A stretch of 64,000 nucleotides of DNA, from NCBI RefSeq assembly GCF_016919165.1, contig NZ_JAFFPS010000008.1, forward strand, positions 124,001 to 188,000, written 5' to 3'. Of the stretch, positions 26,854 to 37,372 are shown in pieces. The notes beneath the pieces are model-generated. The model ran no database searches. It had not been told where the DNA came from and saw only the letters and a program-made list of their open reading frames with translations. Source of the stretch: Leptospira chreensis (GTDB taxonomy: Bacteria > Spirochaetota > Leptospiria > Leptospirales > Leptospiraceae). Numbering within the stretch: the stretch's first letter is position 1; every line of letters starts with the position of its first letter. The position numbers and the translations under genes were made by a program.

Positions 26854-28488
26854 TTACCTTCTATTTTTCCAAGCCAGCCGAACGGGGGATAGGAGAGAAA
26901 TTTCATTCAATGATTCCAAGGTTTTTAGCTCGGCAATAAGGCCCCCAAGGATAGGAATTTTATTTCTTAAATTATAAGCCGGAAGTTCTTCCGAAAGAGT
27001 GATGGGTCGACCACCCAAACGTTCTCTCACTTCATGCACGGCATCTAAAAGTCCACCAAGGGCATCCACAATTCGGTTTTCTACCGTCGGCAAATACACC
27101 CGACCCATTCCAATTTTTGGCATTTCTTCCAAAGGAATTTTTCTTCCTTCAGCCACACGTCTGTAAAACAAACCTTCTGTTTTTTTGATTTGTGATTCTA
27201 AATACTGAACACTTTGTTTGGAGAGAGGTTGGAATTCGGAATGGATGTCCCGAAACGGATAAAAACCAACGGCCTCTTTATTCAATTGGAATTTTTTATA
27301 TAACTTTTGTAAGTTGGCACGAATGCTGACTGCTCCAATGGAGCCGGTGATACAAACAGGAGAGGCTGTGATATGATCGACCGCCGAACCTAGGTAATAT
27401 CCCCCGCTTGCCACTGTATCTTTAAAATAAGCAGTCACAATCTTGGTTTTCTTTAATTCTAGAATTTCTTGGTGGATTTGTTCGGAGTAAAATGCAGAAC
27501 CACCAGGCGAAGAAATTTCTAAAATCACTGCTTTGATTTTTTTGTCTTCGGCAAGGGCTTTGAGATTGGGGATGAGGGAGAAGGCTTCGATTTTTCCGTT
27601 CTCTCTATTTTTATGTAAAAAATCTCCGCCGGAGATTCCACCTTCTAAAGGAAGAATCACAATCTCGGCCTTTCTTTTGGGAAGGATTCGAAATTCTTTG
27701 ATACTGTAATGAAGGGAAGGATAGTTTCCAGAAAACAACTTTCGATCTTCTGAAAAAAATTCCGTTTCTGTTTTGATCCCATCAATGATTCCAGCAGATA
27801 AGAGTTCATCGGCAGATAACATGGGTTTGTAAAAAACAGATTCCAGTGATTTGTTCCCATTGGTTAGGGCTGTGAGTAAAACTTTGCGCAGATCTAAAAT
27901 TAAGGTTTCTAAATTCTTTTTTGCTTCTTTTGAAAATTCACCCCGTGTGAAACTTTCTGCAAAGGATTTGTATGGGCCAGAAGCAAAGGCTTGCACTTCA
28001 ATCCCCCAAGTTTTTAAAAACTTACCGAAAAACATGGGTTCGGCGCTTGGGAGTAAAACCATAAATTCCGATTCCGGAGCCAAATACTTTTCCGTAGCTG
28101 CCGTTAGGAGGAGGAGAGTACCTACACCACCTTCCTTAGTAAAGATTCGCACTTTTTTTCCCGATTCTTTGATGGCGATGAGTTGGTTTCTCACTTCATA
28201 GAATTCAGAAAGAGTCCATTCGAGAGGGGGAAGTGAGATATCAAGAGTTTTGATCTTCCCATTTTTTTGGATGAGTTTGAGAAGGATAAGGAGTTCTAGT
28301 CTAGTGACTGTTTCTTCCTTACCTTGTAATTTTTTGACAAAATAAGACTTATATGAATCTTCAAAAACAGCCGGAAATTCGAGTTCATAGACCTCTCGGC
28401 CTCTTTGGAAAACAAGGCTTAGACGTAGGTAAATCTGGTACAGAAGGCGAAAGGGTAAGAAAATTACCAAAAAAAGAATTCGAAACAC
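26854..28488 (-). CDS. sppA: Signal peptide peptidase SppA
   Basis: A 544-residue S49 protease with two repeated domains, as in the long E. coli form. One N-terminal membrane helix ([20 protein letters not shown]) anchors it facing the periplasm. The general-base Lys is expected in [12 protein letters not shown] of the first domain and the nucleophile Ser in [13 protein letters not shown] of the second. [12 protein letters not shown] and CITGSIGAV are further S49 motifs. It degrades signal peptides left in the membrane. The GTG at 28488 with AGAGG about seven bases before it is preferred; the longer frame to 28692 runs antisense through uvrA and is not credible. uvrA is divergent, 40 bases away. 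Confidence 0.92.
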   Translation of the reverse strand: MFRILFLVIFLPFRLLYQIYLRLSLVFQRGREVYELEFPAVFEDSYKSYFVKKLQGKEETVTRLELLILLKLIQKNGKIKTLDISLPPLEWTLSEFYEVRNQLIAIKESGKKVRIFTKEGGVGTLLLLTAATEKYLAPESEFMVLLPSAEPMFFGKFLKTWGIEVQAFASGPYKSFAESFTRGEFSKEAKKNLETLILDLRKVLLTALTNGNKSLESVFYKPMLSADELLSAGIIDGIKTETEFFSEDRKLFSGNYPSLHYSIKEFRILPKRKAEIVILPLEGGISGGDFLHKNRENGKIEAFSLIPNLKALAEDKKIKAVILEISSPGGSAFYSEQIHQEILELKKTKIVTAYFKDTVASGGYYLGSAVDHITASPVCITGSIGAVSIRANLQKLYKKFQLNKEAVGFYPFRDIHSEFQPLSKQSVQYLESQIKKTEGLFYRRVAEGRKIPLEEMPKIGMGRVYLPTVENRIVDALGGLLDAVHEVRERLGGRPITLSEELPAYNLRNKIPILGGLIAELKTLESLNEISLLSPVRLAWKNRR

Positions 28489-28528
28489 GGGCGAACCTCT
28501 TCCGTCATTTCTTAAAATTCTTTCCAGA

Positions 28529-31420
28529 ATGAAAGAGGAAAACAACCTATCCGATGTGGATTCCTTTATTCGTATTCGCGGCGCCCGAGAACATAACCTC
28601 AAAAACTTAAACCTTGACATACCCCGAGACAAACTTGTGGTCATCACCGGACTTTCAGGCTCGGGTAAGTCCTCCCTCGCTTTCGATACCATCTATGCTG
28701 AGGGACAACGCCGGTATGTAGAGTCCCTTTCCAGTTATGCCCGGCAATTCCTCGGGCAAATGGAAAAACCGGAGGTGGACCAAATTGAGGGGTTGAGCCC
28801 TGCCATCTCCATTGAACAAAAAACCACACACAGAAACCCGCGTTCGACGGTGGGAACTGTGACAGAAATTTATGATTATTTACGGCTGTTATACGCCAGA
28901 GTGGGAAAACCTCATTGTCCTAAATGTGGAACGGCCATCTCAAGCCTCTCTGTAGACCAAATTACAGACCGAATCAATTTATTTCCCGAGGGAACCAAAC
29001 TCCAAATTATGGCTCCTGTCATCCAAGGGAAAAAAGGGGAACACAAAGAGGTTCTCGAACGTTTCAAAAAGGAAGGATTCAATCGGGTTCGTGTGAATGG
29101 GGAAGTGTATTCCCTGGAAGACGAAATTCCTTTAAAGAAAAACTTCAAAGCAGATATCGATATCGTTGTGGATCGGATTGTGATGAAACCAGGAATCCAA
29201 TCTCGATTGTCGGATTCTGTGGAAACCGCTCTCAAGACCGCGGATGGAATTGTGGTGGTGGAAGACGGAGAAAAAGACCATCTCTTCTCACAGAAACTTT
29301 CTTGTCCCAAGTGTGATGATGTCAGCATTCCAGAACTCACACCTAGACTATTTTCTTTCAACTCTCCCTTCGGTGCTTGTTCCAATTGCGATGGACTTGG
29401 TGCGCTCTTAGAGTTTGATGAATCCCTCCTTGTGACCGATAGAGAGGCTTCTCTTGCCGAAGGTTGTATTGAGGCGTGGGGAGGATCCAAATCCAATTCC
29501 TATTGGTATATGGCCACCATACAAGCGTTATCCAAAAAATTGAAATTCAATTTAAACACAGCTTGGAAGGACTTATCCGAAAAAGTGAAAAGTACCATTT
29601 TACATGGGGATGCTTCGATTCATATTGATTATGATTTTCGCGGTGCCAATTCGCATTATGAATTTTCCAAAAATTACGAAGGAGTGATTCCTAACCTCAA
29701 ACGTCGTTATAAGGAAACCAAATCCGATTCGATGCGCCAGTGGTTTGAATCCTTTATGACAAATCATGATTGCGATGAATGTCATGGAAGACGACTGCGC
29801 CCCGAAGCCCTGGCGGTGAAAGTTCAAGGAGTGGGAATTGATGCCTATACGGGTTATTCCATCGAAAAGGCTTTAGAGTTTACTAAGGCTTCCGAATACA
29901 AAGGAGCAGAAGATACCATCTCCAAACCCATCTTAAAAGAAATCCTCCAACGCCTTCACTTCCTAAATGATGTCGGTGTGGGGTATTTGAACCTAAGTCG
30001 TTCCGCAGGAACCCTATCTGGCGGAGAGATGCAAAGGATAAGGCTCGCGACACAAATTGGTTCTCGCCTAATGGGTGTTTTGTATATCTTGGACGAACCT
30101 TCGATTGGTCTCCACCAAAGAGATAATACCAAACTTGTCCAAACCTTGAAAGGCCTTCGCAACTTGGGAAATACGGTTCTTGTTGTCGAACATGATAAAG
30201 AAACTATGGAAGAGGCCGATTTCATCGTGGATATGGGCCCTGGTGCCGGAGTTCATGGTGGGGAAATTGTGGCGTTCGGTACACCCGAACAAATCAAAAA
30301 GAACAAACATTCGGTTACAGGAAAATTCCTTTCTGGGGAAAGAAGAATCTCCATGCCGGAAACAAGACGAGTTGGGAATGGAAAGTTCTTAAAGATCACG
30401 GGAGCCACACATAACAATCTAAAGAATGTGGATGTCTCTATTCCATTAGGGAGTTTAACCGTTGTTACGGGGGTTTCTGGCTCCGGAAAGTCCACTCTCA
30501 TTAATGAAATTCTTTATAAGGAACTGGCAAGTTCTGTGATGGGAATGAAACTCATTCCGGGAAAACATAAAAAAATCCTGGGAAAAGATCAAATAGATAA
30601 GGTGATTAACATTGACCAGTCGGCCATTGGAAGAACTCCTCGCTCCAACCCAGCAACGTATACAGGTTTGTTTACTTTTGTTCGGGACTTATACAGCGGA
30701 CTCGAAGAAGCAAAAGTTAGAGGGTATGGCCCGGGAAGGTTTAGTTTTAACGTGGCTGGCGGGCGCTGTGAAAAATGCGAAGGCGACGGAATCTTAAAAA
30801 TTGAGATGCATTTTCTTCCTGATATTTATGTGGAATGTGAGGTTTGTAAAGGAAAACGATACAACAGAGAAACTTTGGAAGTCAAATACAAAGGAAAAAA
30901 CATAGCGGATATCTTGGAGATGACCATCGAAGAGGCGGTTGTTTTCTTTGAAAAAATTCCAAATCTCAAACGTAAGTTAGACACTCTGATGGATGTGGGT
31001 CTTGGGTATATCAAACTCGGACAAGCGGCCACCACCTTTTCTGGGGGTGAGGCTCAACGGATCAAACTTTCCACAGAACTATCCAAACGCCCTACGGGAA
31101 AAACTCTTTATATTTTGGATGAACCAACCACTGGACTTCATTTCGAAGACATTGAAAAGTTACTTTCTGTTTTGCAAGTCCTTGTCGACAAAGGAAACTC
31201 TATGGTCATCATCGAACACAATTTGGATGTGATTAAAGCGGCAGACTATATCATCGATATTGGCCCCGAAGGGGGAGATGGTGGCGGGGAAGTGATAGCC
31301 ACAGGGACTCCAGAAGAAGTAGTCACCGTAAAACGCTCGTTTACTGGCCAATATTTAAAAAAAGTCTTGGAAGAAGAAAAGGCCCTCGATATCAAGTATG
31401 CCAAAAAAAAATCTAAGTAG
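28529..31420 (+). CDS. uvrA: Excinuclease ABC subunit A
   Basis: A 963-residue DNA-damage recognition ATPase of nucleotide excision repair, of normal length. The N-terminus has [12 protein letters not shown] and Walker [22 protein letters not shown] zinc finger follows (CPKCGTAI and [12 protein letters not shown], then CSNC). The first signature is [12 protein letters not shown], with [14 protein letters not shown]. The second ATPase has [11 protein letters not shown], a zinc module CEKCEGDG and [22 protein letters not shown] and [14 protein letters not shown]. UvrA dimers load UvrB on damage. No uvrB or LexA-like box is recognised next to it. Confidence 0.97.
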   Translation: MKEENNLSDVDSFIRIRGAREHNLKNLNLDIPRDKLVVITGLSGSGKSSLAFDTIYAEGQRRYVESLSSYARQFLGQMEKPEVDQIEGLSPAISIEQKTTHRNPRSTVGTVTEIYDYLRLLYARVGKPHCPKCGTAISSLSVDQITDRINLFPEGTKLQIMAPVIQGKKGEHKEVLERFKKEGFNRVRVNGEVYSLEDEIPLKKNFKADIDIVVDRIVMKPGIQSRLSDSVETALKTADGIVVVEDGEKDHLFSQKLSCPKCDDVSIPELTPRLFSFNSPFGACSNCDGLGALLEFDESLLVTDREASLAEGCIEAWGGSKSNSYWYMATIQALSKKLKFNLNTAWKDLSEKVKSTILHGDASIHIDYDFRGANSHYEFSKNYEGVIPNLKRRYKETKSDSMRQWFESFMTNHDCDECHGRRLRPEALAVKVQGVGIDAYTGYSIEKALEFTKASEYKGAEDTISKPILKEILQRLHFLNDVGVGYLNLSRSAGTLSGGEMQRIRLATQIGSRLMGVLYILDEPSIGLHQRDNTKLVQTLKGLRNLGNTVLVVEHDKETMEEADFIVDMGPGAGVHGGEIVAFGTPEQIKKNKHSVTGKFLSGERRISMPETRRVGNGKFLKITGATHNNLKNVDVSIPLGSLTVVTGVSGSGKSTLINEILYKELASSVMGMKLIPGKHKKILGKDQIDKVINIDQSAIGRTPRSNPATYTGLFTFVRDLYSGLEEAKVRGYGPGRFSFNVAGGRCEKCEGDGILKIEMHFLPDIYVECEVCKGKRYNRETLEVKYKGKNIADILEMTIEEAVVFFEKIPNLKRKLDTLMDVGLGYIKLGQAATTFSGGEAQRIKLSTELSKRPTGKTLYILDEPTTGLHFEDIEKLLSVLQVLVDKGNSMVIIEHNLDVIKAADYIIDIGPEGGDGGGEVIATGTPEEVVTVKRSFTGQYLKKVLEEEKALDIKYAKKKSK

Positions 31421-31426
31421 TCTACT

Positions 31427-32482
31427 GTGGGACTCGATTCAGAGAATTTGATTCTAAAGTATGGGGTTTCTGGTTCTTCTTATCCCAAAGATACGGGTGG
31501 GCCAGAGACCGGCTTCTATCGGAGTTGGAAACCGTATCTCCTTCAGGAGGGATTTTACCATTTCCTTTTGGGACTTGAGTCCTATTTAGAATTTCAAAAG
31601 AAACTCTCTTTACTCGCAGAAGAACCAGTGGGAGTATCCCTTGGTCTTTCTTGTATGGTGGAAGTGAATGTCGCCGGTGGAATCCTTCTGCAATCCCAAA
31701 ACCCAAAACCGAAAGAGTTCCCAAATTATCAAACGGACGAAACCCAAACCCTTCCAAATCATGAAGATTCCCTTTGGTCGGCATTTCAGAACCAAACACC
31801 TACAAAGATTTATGCTGTGGGAGTGAGTGAGCCGGGTTGGGAAACCAAACTCCGGAAACTGAAGTCCACTGTTGAGAATGGAAAACTCTCTGGAACCAAA
31901 TCCTTTATCACCAATGGTGGAGAAGCCGATATCATTTTTTGGGTCACTAAATCCGATTCGGAAAATCCGGTCTATTTAGTCCGTCTTAAAAAGAATGAGA
32001 ATCCTTTGGTAAAAGGAAACCAAATCATTAAAGAAAGCTTTCATACAGACTTCACTCCTATGGTAAGTCATCTCAAACTGATGTTATGCGAATATCCGAT
32101 TTTCCCCTCGGATTTGATTCTAGAAAATTATGGGAAATTGGGGATGGAACTTCGACTCAAAGAACTTTTATCTTTAGTTTCTTTGCTGATTGGAAAATCC
32201 AAATCGGTCTCCCTCGAGAATGAAGTGGTCGCAAAGGAAAGAGAGAAACTCATCCAATGGAGAGAGGAATTTCTCTCTCCTTACATTGGCAATCCAGATG
32301 GAGAATTTTTACTTTCCGGATTTCCTTATCCTACTGATGGATTACTTCAAGCCCTCACAGCCCACTGGAATCTTTTTTCGCCGAAAGAACTGAAGTCCAT
32401 TGATCCGGATTACCAACTCTTTGTGTGGGAAGATTCTTTTACGAATTACTTAGTCCAAAAGAAAAATAGAAAACTTTCTTAG
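31427..32482 (+). CDS. Divergent acyl-CoA dehydrogenase-like protein
   Basis: A 351-residue protein. The middle resembles the acyl-CoA dehydrogenase beta domain: YAVGVSEPGWETKLRKLKS matches the TEP-x-x-GSD region in spacing, and LSGTKSFITNGGEADIIFWV matches the conserved LNGTKxFITNG block. The C-terminal four-helix region is short, and neither the usual catalytic-Glu context nor the Q-x-x-x-G-T-x-x-I-x-R end is seen. It may therefore have lost dehydrogenase activity or bind another CoA thioester. It starts with GTG six bases after uvrA. The stop shares a TTAG with the convergent CDF gene. Confidence 0.6.
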   Translation: MGLDSENLILKYGVSGSSYPKDTGGPETGFYRSWKPYLLQEGFYHFLLGLESYLEFQKKLSLLAEEPVGVSLGLSCMVEVNVAGGILLQSQNPKPKEFPNYQTDETQTLPNHEDSLWSAFQNQTPTKIYAVGVSEPGWETKLRKLKSTVENGKLSGTKSFITNGGEADIIFWVTKSDSENPVYLVRLKKNENPLVKGNQIIKESFHTDFTPMVSHLKLMLCEYPIFPSDLILENYGKLGMELRLKELLSLVSLLIGKSKSVSLENEVVAKEREKLIQWREEFLSPYIGNPDGEFLLSGFPYPTDGLLQALTAHWNLFSPKELKSIDPDYQLFVWEDSFTNYLVQKKNRKLS

Positions 32483-33432
32483 TGATGGTCGTGAGCATGC
32501 CCATGGCTATGGCCATGATGACCAAACTCTCGTTCGGTTTCTCTCACAGCAATTGCCTCGAGTTTTGCTTTCAAACCGGAAGAAAGGATTTCGACAGAAA
32601 CAAAAGGAACTCCGAATTCTGTTTTTAAAACCTGGTGGATCTCTAAGACAATTTTGTCCCGGTCAGCATCCTTTTTGACTAGGATTTGAACTTCGACAGA
32701 GAAAACTCCTGAGGTGAGTTTGCGAACCGTGATGTTATCTACCGATTCGATCCCCCCTAACGCACGAATGTGTTCGAGTAAATGGTCTTTATCGAAATCA
32801 CTTGTGTCTGCTTCGATTAGGATCTCTATCGATTCTCTGACAATTCCAAAGGATGTTTTTAGAATGAAGATTCCAAGAATAATACTTAAAAAATGATCCA
32901 CCTCTCGGTAACCCGTAAACCGGATGATGAGAGCCCCAACCACAACAGAAAAGGTTCCTAAAAGATCACTGAGGACATGGAGGTAAGCGGACTTTAGATT
33001 GAGGCTGTCTTTGCTAACACCAGCAAGAAGGGCCGCAGAAACCAAATTGATACAAAATCCGATGAGGGAATAAGTGAGCATGGTATCTGCTTCCACATGA
33101 ATAGGTCCAGAAAACCGGACCAAACTTTCATAGAGGATAAAGATCGCAATGCCGATCAAAAGAAGTCCATTGAAAAGGGCAGCTAAAACCTCAAACCGGT
33201 GGAATCCAAATGGGTATTTCGTCGTTGGTTTTTTGGAAGCAATCAGAAGGGCAAAAAGGGAAATGAGATGGGCAAATACATCTGTGATGATATGGCCTGC
33301 ATCGGCAAAAAGAGCAAGGCTTCCACTTTCCCTAGAACCGATCCATTCAATGATAAAAATGACAATGGATAATAAACCCGATAGGCTTAAGAATAAAACC
33401 AATCGAGATCGTTTGGGCCTAGGTTTAGTCAT
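32479..33432 (-). CDS. Cation diffusion facilitator (CzcD-like) metal exporter
   Basis: A 317-residue inner-membrane protein with six helices. The metal-site pairs are seen as H/D in DAGHIITDVFAH (helix 2) and HVLSDLLGTF (helix 5), the HxxxD pattern typical of zinc or cobalt exporters. The C-terminal cytoplasmic domain (about 210-300) has the usual ferredoxin-like pattern and ends in a His-rich tail HHGHSHGHAHDHH that may buffer metal. The substrate is probably Zn2+ or Co2+ (inference). The ATG at 33432 overlaps the end of the OmpA-type gene by eight bases. Confidence 0.92.
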   Translation of the reverse strand: MTKPRPKRSRLVLFLSLSGLLSIVIFIIEWIGSRESGSLALFADAGHIITDVFAHLISLFALLIASKKPTTKYPFGFHRFEVLAALFNGLLLIGIAIFILYESLVRFSGPIHVEADTMLTYSLIGFCINLVSAALLAGVSKDSLNLKSAYLHVLSDLLGTFSVVVGALIIRFTGYREVDHFLSIILGIFILKTSFGIVRESIEILIEADTSDFDKDHLLEHIRALGGIESVDNITVRKLTSGVFSVEVQILVKKDADRDKIVLEIHQVLKTEFGVPFVSVEILSSGLKAKLEAIAVRETEREFGHHGHSHGHAHDHH

Positions 33433-34471
33433 TATTTGTGTTCAGTGACCCCGTAGCTCTCGGAACCACCACAATGTCCACCCGGCGGTTTAGGGCTTTG
33501 TTTTCCTTGGAAGTGTTCGGAACAATGGGTTGGAACTCACCATAACCGCCACTGGAAAAATTCTTAGGATTTAGGTTTTTGTTTTGTAACATAAACTCTA
33601 AAACAGATAACGCTCGTTCGCTGGAAAGGTGCCAGTTGTTTCTGAATTTTGTTTTGATCGGAACATTGTCCGTATGTCCTTCTACCACAATGTAGTTTTC
33701 AGGATATGCCGCTAAAATATCCCGAATCTTTTCAATGGCGGGTAGGATGGCTGGTTTTAATTCAGAAGAACCACTATCAAAAGAAATTTTATCATCAATA
33801 TTGATGATGAGTTTGTTATGAAAACGTTTGAGTCGGATTTGGCCAGAAGTGATTTCTTTTGCTAACTTCTCTTCGAACTCTTTGGTTTGTTCGGCAAGTC
33901 GTTCCAATTCTCTTTTTTGTTCTTTGGTGAGTTTCCGAAGATTTGCAAGTTCCTCTTCTAGGTTAAGAATCCTTTCTTTTAGTTCATCCATTTTGGATTC
34001 ATAATTTTCGCGGAGTTTTTGTTCTTTTTGAAGGCATTCTCTTTCGCGGTCTTCGAGTTTTTTCTTCAATGCATCCAAATCAGCACGGTCTTTCTCTTCT
34101 CGTTTGCGATTTTCATCGGCGAGCAGACGTTCTTTATCTGTTCCTTTCTTCTCTAAACTACGAAGGCGCATATCATAATCGCGCATCTTATCGGAATACT
34201 CGTCCTGTTCTTTGGCACGATTTCTTTTTTCCAATTCCAAATCTTCTGTGAGATTACGATTTTGCGTTTGGAGTTCTTTTTTTTCTTCTTCCAAACGATT
34301 CAATTCGTTTTGGTGTTGTTTGCGAATGTCAGCCAGTTCCAATTCTAAAGCATATTTTTCTTTATAGATTTGGTTGTATTCATAAGGAAAATACACCCAG
34401 TCCGCAGAAAGACCGGAAACAAAAACAAGAGTTAGGAGGAGGTAACTGAAAAATCTCAATCTACTTCGCAT
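33425..34471 (-). CDS. OmpA-family protein with long coiled coil
   Basis: A 348-residue exported protein. A signal peptide (about 5-22) ends LSAD. Residues about 35-210 form a long, Glu/Lys/Arg-rich coiled coil, and residues 215-345 are an OmpA C-terminal-like peptidoglycan-binding domain. That domain has FDSGSSELKPAILPAIEKI, VVEGHTDNVPI, WHLSSERALSV and ALNRRVDIVVVP, including the conserved Asp and Arg that contact diaminopimelate. It is thus anchored to peptidoglycan with a coiled coil reaching through the periplasm. The ATG at 34471 overlaps the upstream coiled-coil gene by 11 bases, so the two are likely partners. Confidence 0.9.
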   Translation of the reverse strand: MRSRLRFFSYLLLTLVFVSGLSADWVYFPYEYNQIYKEKYALELELADIRKQHQNELNRLEEEKKELQTQNRNLTEDLELEKRNRAKEQDEYSDKMRDYDMRLRSLEKKGTDKERLLADENRKREEKDRADLDALKKKLEDRERECLQKEQKLRENYESKMDELKERILNLEEELANLRKLTKEQKRELERLAEQTKEFEEKLAKEITSGQIRLKRFHNKLIINIDDKISFDSGSSELKPAILPAIEKIRDILAAYPENYIVVEGHTDNVPIKTKFRNNWHLSSERALSVLEFMLQNKNLNPKNFSSGGYGEFQPIVPNTSKENKALNRRVDIVVVPRATGSLNTNND

Positions 34472-35153
34472 CGTCAAAACTATCCTCTAAATTGACTTTA
34501 GGCAAACTAGGAGCTTCTGTTTTGACCCGCTCCCAATCCGAGACACGCCTGCGCGCATCTGATTTTTTCTCCGCATATTGGGTTTCATAAATTTCTTTTT
34601 TGATGTATTCTGGGTCCGCAGGAGTTTTTCCTTGGGACTCTTGGAACTTAACGGCAATCTCCGAGCGCACTAATTCCAGTTCGGCGATGAGTTCTCCAAG
34701 AGCTGCTTCTTTCATTTCCAAATAAGCTTTGTCTTCTTTTTCTTTTTGTACCCAAGTTTTGAAACGTGTTTCTTCTTTCGCGCGTTCCAACTCATGGCCT
34801 TGGCTTTCTTCTAGATAACGTTTGGAAGTTGCCGCATCTTCTTTTAATACAAAGTAGGTTTCTTTGGTTCTTGCGAGATCCCTTTGGGAGCTATGTTTTG
34901 TGACCTTGGTTTGGGAGATTTTGATGGCTTGGCTCGTCAGATTGTTTGTTTTTCTTTGGGCCGAGACTTCATTGTTGAGTTTGATGATTTTATCAGTAAG
35001 GACTCTTGTCGCGTTTTTCTGTTCCGCATTCATCACCTCATCACGCACATAGGCATCGGGAACCTTGCTGATTTTTGGTTCGAAGAGAACACATTGGGAA
35101 AAAACAAGGAGAAGAAAAAGATTCGTTTTCAAAATTCGAACTCGTGCCGACAT
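34461..35153 (-). CDS. Predicted exported coiled-coil protein, possible lipoprotein
   Basis: A 230-residue protein. A hydrophobic leader (LKTNLFLLLVFSQC) ends in Cys; the Q before Cys is unusual for a lipobox, so lipidation is uncertain. Nearly all of the mature region is predicted helical and charged, rich in K, E and R, consistent with an elongated coiled coil. No enzyme motif is seen. The ATG at 35153 is preferred to a GTG at 35174. It is translated together with the OmpA-type gene, which also carries a coiled coil, suggesting the two interact in the periplasm (inference). Confidence 0.7.
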   Translation of the reverse strand: MSARVRILKTNLFLLLVFSQCVLFEPKISKVPDAYVRDEVMNAEQKNATRVLTDKIIKLNNEVSAQRKTNNLTSQAIKISQTKVTKHSSQRDLARTKETYFVLKEDAATSKRYLEESQGHELERAKEETRFKTWVQKEKEDKAYLEMKEAALGELIAELELVRSEIAVKFQESQGKTPADPEYIKKEIYETQYAEKKSDARRRVSDWERVKTEAPSLPKVNLEDSFDDAK

Positions 35154-35218
35154 AGGATATAGCCTATGCTCCACGTGACATAACCGTCAATTGCAAATTT
35201 CAGGAAATCCGCTGATTT

Positions 35219-36619
35219 ATGGAAGAAGAAAGAAAGAAAGAGTCCGAATTCCGTATCAAAATCGACAGAGACAGCGATTCCTATGATGAGTTTGTCGATC
35301 AGATCAAAGCCCTCATTGGGTCCGAGGATTCCAAACAACTCAAAGCAATGCTTAACGGGGCTCACCCTGCCGACATCGTTACCTTATTTCGTGATTTAGA
35401 ACGCGAAGAGGAATTATATTTATTCCGACTCCTTCCTGCTGAAGACCAAGCTTATTCACTCATTAAAATGGAAGAGGAGACTTTGGAGTCCTTTTTAGAA
35501 GAACTCTCTGTGGACGAAATCTCAGATACTCTCAACCATATTGAAACCGATGAAACTACTTATTTACTTTCTTATCTCCCTGGCGCCAAGCGCGAGTTAG
35601 TTCTTGCAAATTTAAGTAAAGCCGCAAGTTTTGAGATCAGATCCCAATTAGGATTTCGAGAATACTCTGCCGGACGACTTATGTCCAAAGACTTTGCTAC
35701 GGTTTCCATTACGGAAAACGTTCGCAAAGGCATCATCAATGTCCGCAAAAAAGCCAAAGAGATCGAAATCTATCAAGTTTACGTTACCGACGAAGACGGA
35801 GTCCTCGAAGGTTTTATTCCTTTAAAAGATTTATTCCTCACTCCGATCAATACCAAGGTGGCAAAGATCACTAATTTTTCCGTCTTTGCCTTCCATTACG
35901 ATGTGGATCAGGAAGAGGTCGCCAATACATTCAAAAAATACGATTTAGTCAGTGCTGCTGTAACAGATGATTTAGGTCGGATCATTGGTCGGATCACAGT
36001 GGACGATGTGCTCGAGATCGTAGAGGAAGAAGCATCGGAAGATATCCTACTCATGGCCGGGGTATCAGAGGATGAAAGATTATCCACTCCCATTTTACAA
36101 TCGGTAAAACGCCGGATCATTTGGTTAAATGTGAATTTACTCACAGCCTTTGTCAGCTCCACTGTCGTTGCTTTTTTTGAAGATACGATCTCGCAGATTG
36201 TGGTTCTTGCCACTCTCATGCCGATTGTGGCAGGACTTGGTGGAAATGCCGGCACACAGTCCGTAACAGTTGTGATTCGCAACATCGCCACTGGAGATCT
36301 TTCTTTTTCCAACTGGTGGGAAGCTGTCCGTAAGGAATGTACTATTGGGGTTTTGAATGGACTGGTGCTTGGAACCGTTACCGGATGTATGATCTATATT
36401 GTAAAGGGTAACCTTGTACTGGGGCTTGTGGTCGGAACGGCTATGTTTGTGAATATGATTGTCGCTTCGCTTACGGGATCTCTTGTTCCCATTGTTTTGA
36501 AAGCGATGCGTATTGATCCTGCGATTGCTTCCTCCATTTTTGTTACGGCAACAACGGATGTTTGTGGATTTTTCTTTTTCCTCGGACTTGCCACAGTGTT
36601 CGCAAAATATTTAATTTAG
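35219..36619 (+). CDS. mgtE: Magnesium transporter MgtE
   Basis: A 466-residue Mg2+ channel. Order: an N domain (about 30-145, with LNGAHPADIVTLFRDLE), two CBS domains (about 150-275, starting YSAGRLMSKDFATV and containing GRIIGRITVDDVLEIVEEEASED) and five membrane helices from about 300. The pore region shows MPIVAGLGGNAGTQSVTVVIR. The cytoplasmic N and CBS domains sense Mg2+ and close the pore when it is abundant. Length is normal. It is divergent from the coiled-coil gene, with 65 bases between them. Confidence 0.95.
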   Translation: MEEERKKESEFRIKIDRDSDSYDEFVDQIKALIGSEDSKQLKAMLNGAHPADIVTLFRDLEREEELYLFRLLPAEDQAYSLIKMEEETLESFLEELSVDEISDTLNHIETDETTYLLSYLPGAKRELVLANLSKAASFEIRSQLGFREYSAGRLMSKDFATVSITENVRKGIINVRKKAKEIEIYQVYVTDEDGVLEGFIPLKDLFLTPINTKVAKITNFSVFAFHYDVDQEEVANTFKKYDLVSAAVTDDLGRIIGRITVDDVLEIVEEEASEDILLMAGVSEDERLSTPILQSVKRRIIWLNVNLLTAFVSSTVVAFFEDTISQIVVLATLMPIVAGLGGNAGTQSVTVVIRNIATGDLSFSNWWEAVRKECTIGVLNGLVLGTVTGCMIYIVKGNLVLGLVVGTAMFVNMIVASLTGSLVPIVLKAMRIDPAIASSIFVTATTDVCGFFFFLGLATVFAKYLI

Positions 36620-36681
36620 GGATTGCCCTTTCTATTTTAAATTCTTGCCACTGGGAGAAACCGCCAAATACTGATGTCGAA

Positions 36682-37311
36682 ATGAAATTCTTGCATTTGT
36701 TTGTACCGGTTCTTTCCTTATTTCTTCTCATCCATTGCCAATCGACGCCTCCTACGAGTACAAATGCCGAAGTCACTGCGGAAGTCCTTCCGACAAAAGA
36801 CTTACTCCCGCCCCCTGGTGGTGAAGGAGAAATCATCATCAACGAAAAGGGAGAAGAAGTGCAAAACCACTCAGGAGAACTTCCTTTTTTCCAAAAGAAA
36901 AGTGACCAGCCTACAGAACTATTTCGGGTATTTATTGCTTCCGATTCCTATGCAGTCCGCCAAATCCGCCATTCCGATAAAATTCGTAGAAAACCAGACC
37001 CAGGTGGGGATGAACTTTCTAAAGAGGAAATGAAGAAGTTTGATCTCCTTACCTTTGTGGATGATGGAATGATCACGATTGGCCTAAATAGTATCACCGG
37101 AAAACTGGAATCCATTGCCTTTGACCGCCGTGTGCCAAGGATCAATGACATTGCAAAGATCATTCAAAATGATGCTTCTCGTTTTAATTATGAACATTCT
37201 AGCAAAGACGGAACTCCCATCATCACCAAGTTTTTGATTAGTTATCAAATTCGCCTCTATCCCGGAAAGACGAGAGACGAAATCAAACAGATGTTACAGA
37301 AGAAAAAATAA
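36682..37311 (+). CDS. Predicted lipoprotein, function unknown
   Basis: A 209-residue protein starting MKFLHLFVPVLSLFLLIHCQ, a leader ending LIHC that fits a relaxed spirochaetal lipobox. A Pro/Thr/Glu-rich linker (20-60) follows, then a mixed alpha/beta region with RVFIASDSYAVRQIRHSDKI and LTFVDDGMITIGLNSITGK. No family is recognised. The ATG at 36682 is preferred because it places the leader at the N-terminus; an upstream frame to 36562 overlaps mgtE. It is followed by a terminator hairpin. Confidence 0.7.
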   Translation: MKFLHLFVPVLSLFLLIHCQSTPPTSTNAEVTAEVLPTKDLLPPPGGEGEIIINEKGEEVQNHSGELPFFQKKSDQPTELFRVFIASDSYAVRQIRHSDKIRRKPDPGGDELSKEEMKKFDLLTFVDDGMITIGLNSITGKLESIAFDRRVPRINDIAKIIQNDASRFNYEHSSKDGTPIITKFLISYQIRLYPGKTRDEIKQMLQKKK

Positions 37312-37318
37312 ATCCATC

Positions 37319-37356
37319 AAAGGGCCGAGTGGGATTTCCTTCGCCCTTTCGTTTTT
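37319..37356 (+). terminator. Rho-independent terminator after the lipoprotein gene
   Basis: AAAGGGC (37319-37325) pairs with GCCCTTT (37343-37349) over a 17-base loop and is followed by CGTTTTT. It closes the mgtE-lipoprotein transcript and lies between it and the convergent LEA-type gene. Confidence 0.75.
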
Positions 37357-37372
37357 AAACCTTAAAATTATC

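Noticed and set aside
28489..28692. N-terminal extension of SppA
   Set aside because: It runs antisense through the well-conserved start of uvrA and precedes the membrane helix; a GTG at 28488 with a suitable ribosome-binding site gives the normal protein.
28912..29496. Long antisense frame inside uvrA
   Set aside because: No domain, no ribosome-binding site, and composition mirrors the codons of uvrA; the same holds for the long frames opposite ddl (3258-3725) and the GH18 gene (24748-25284).
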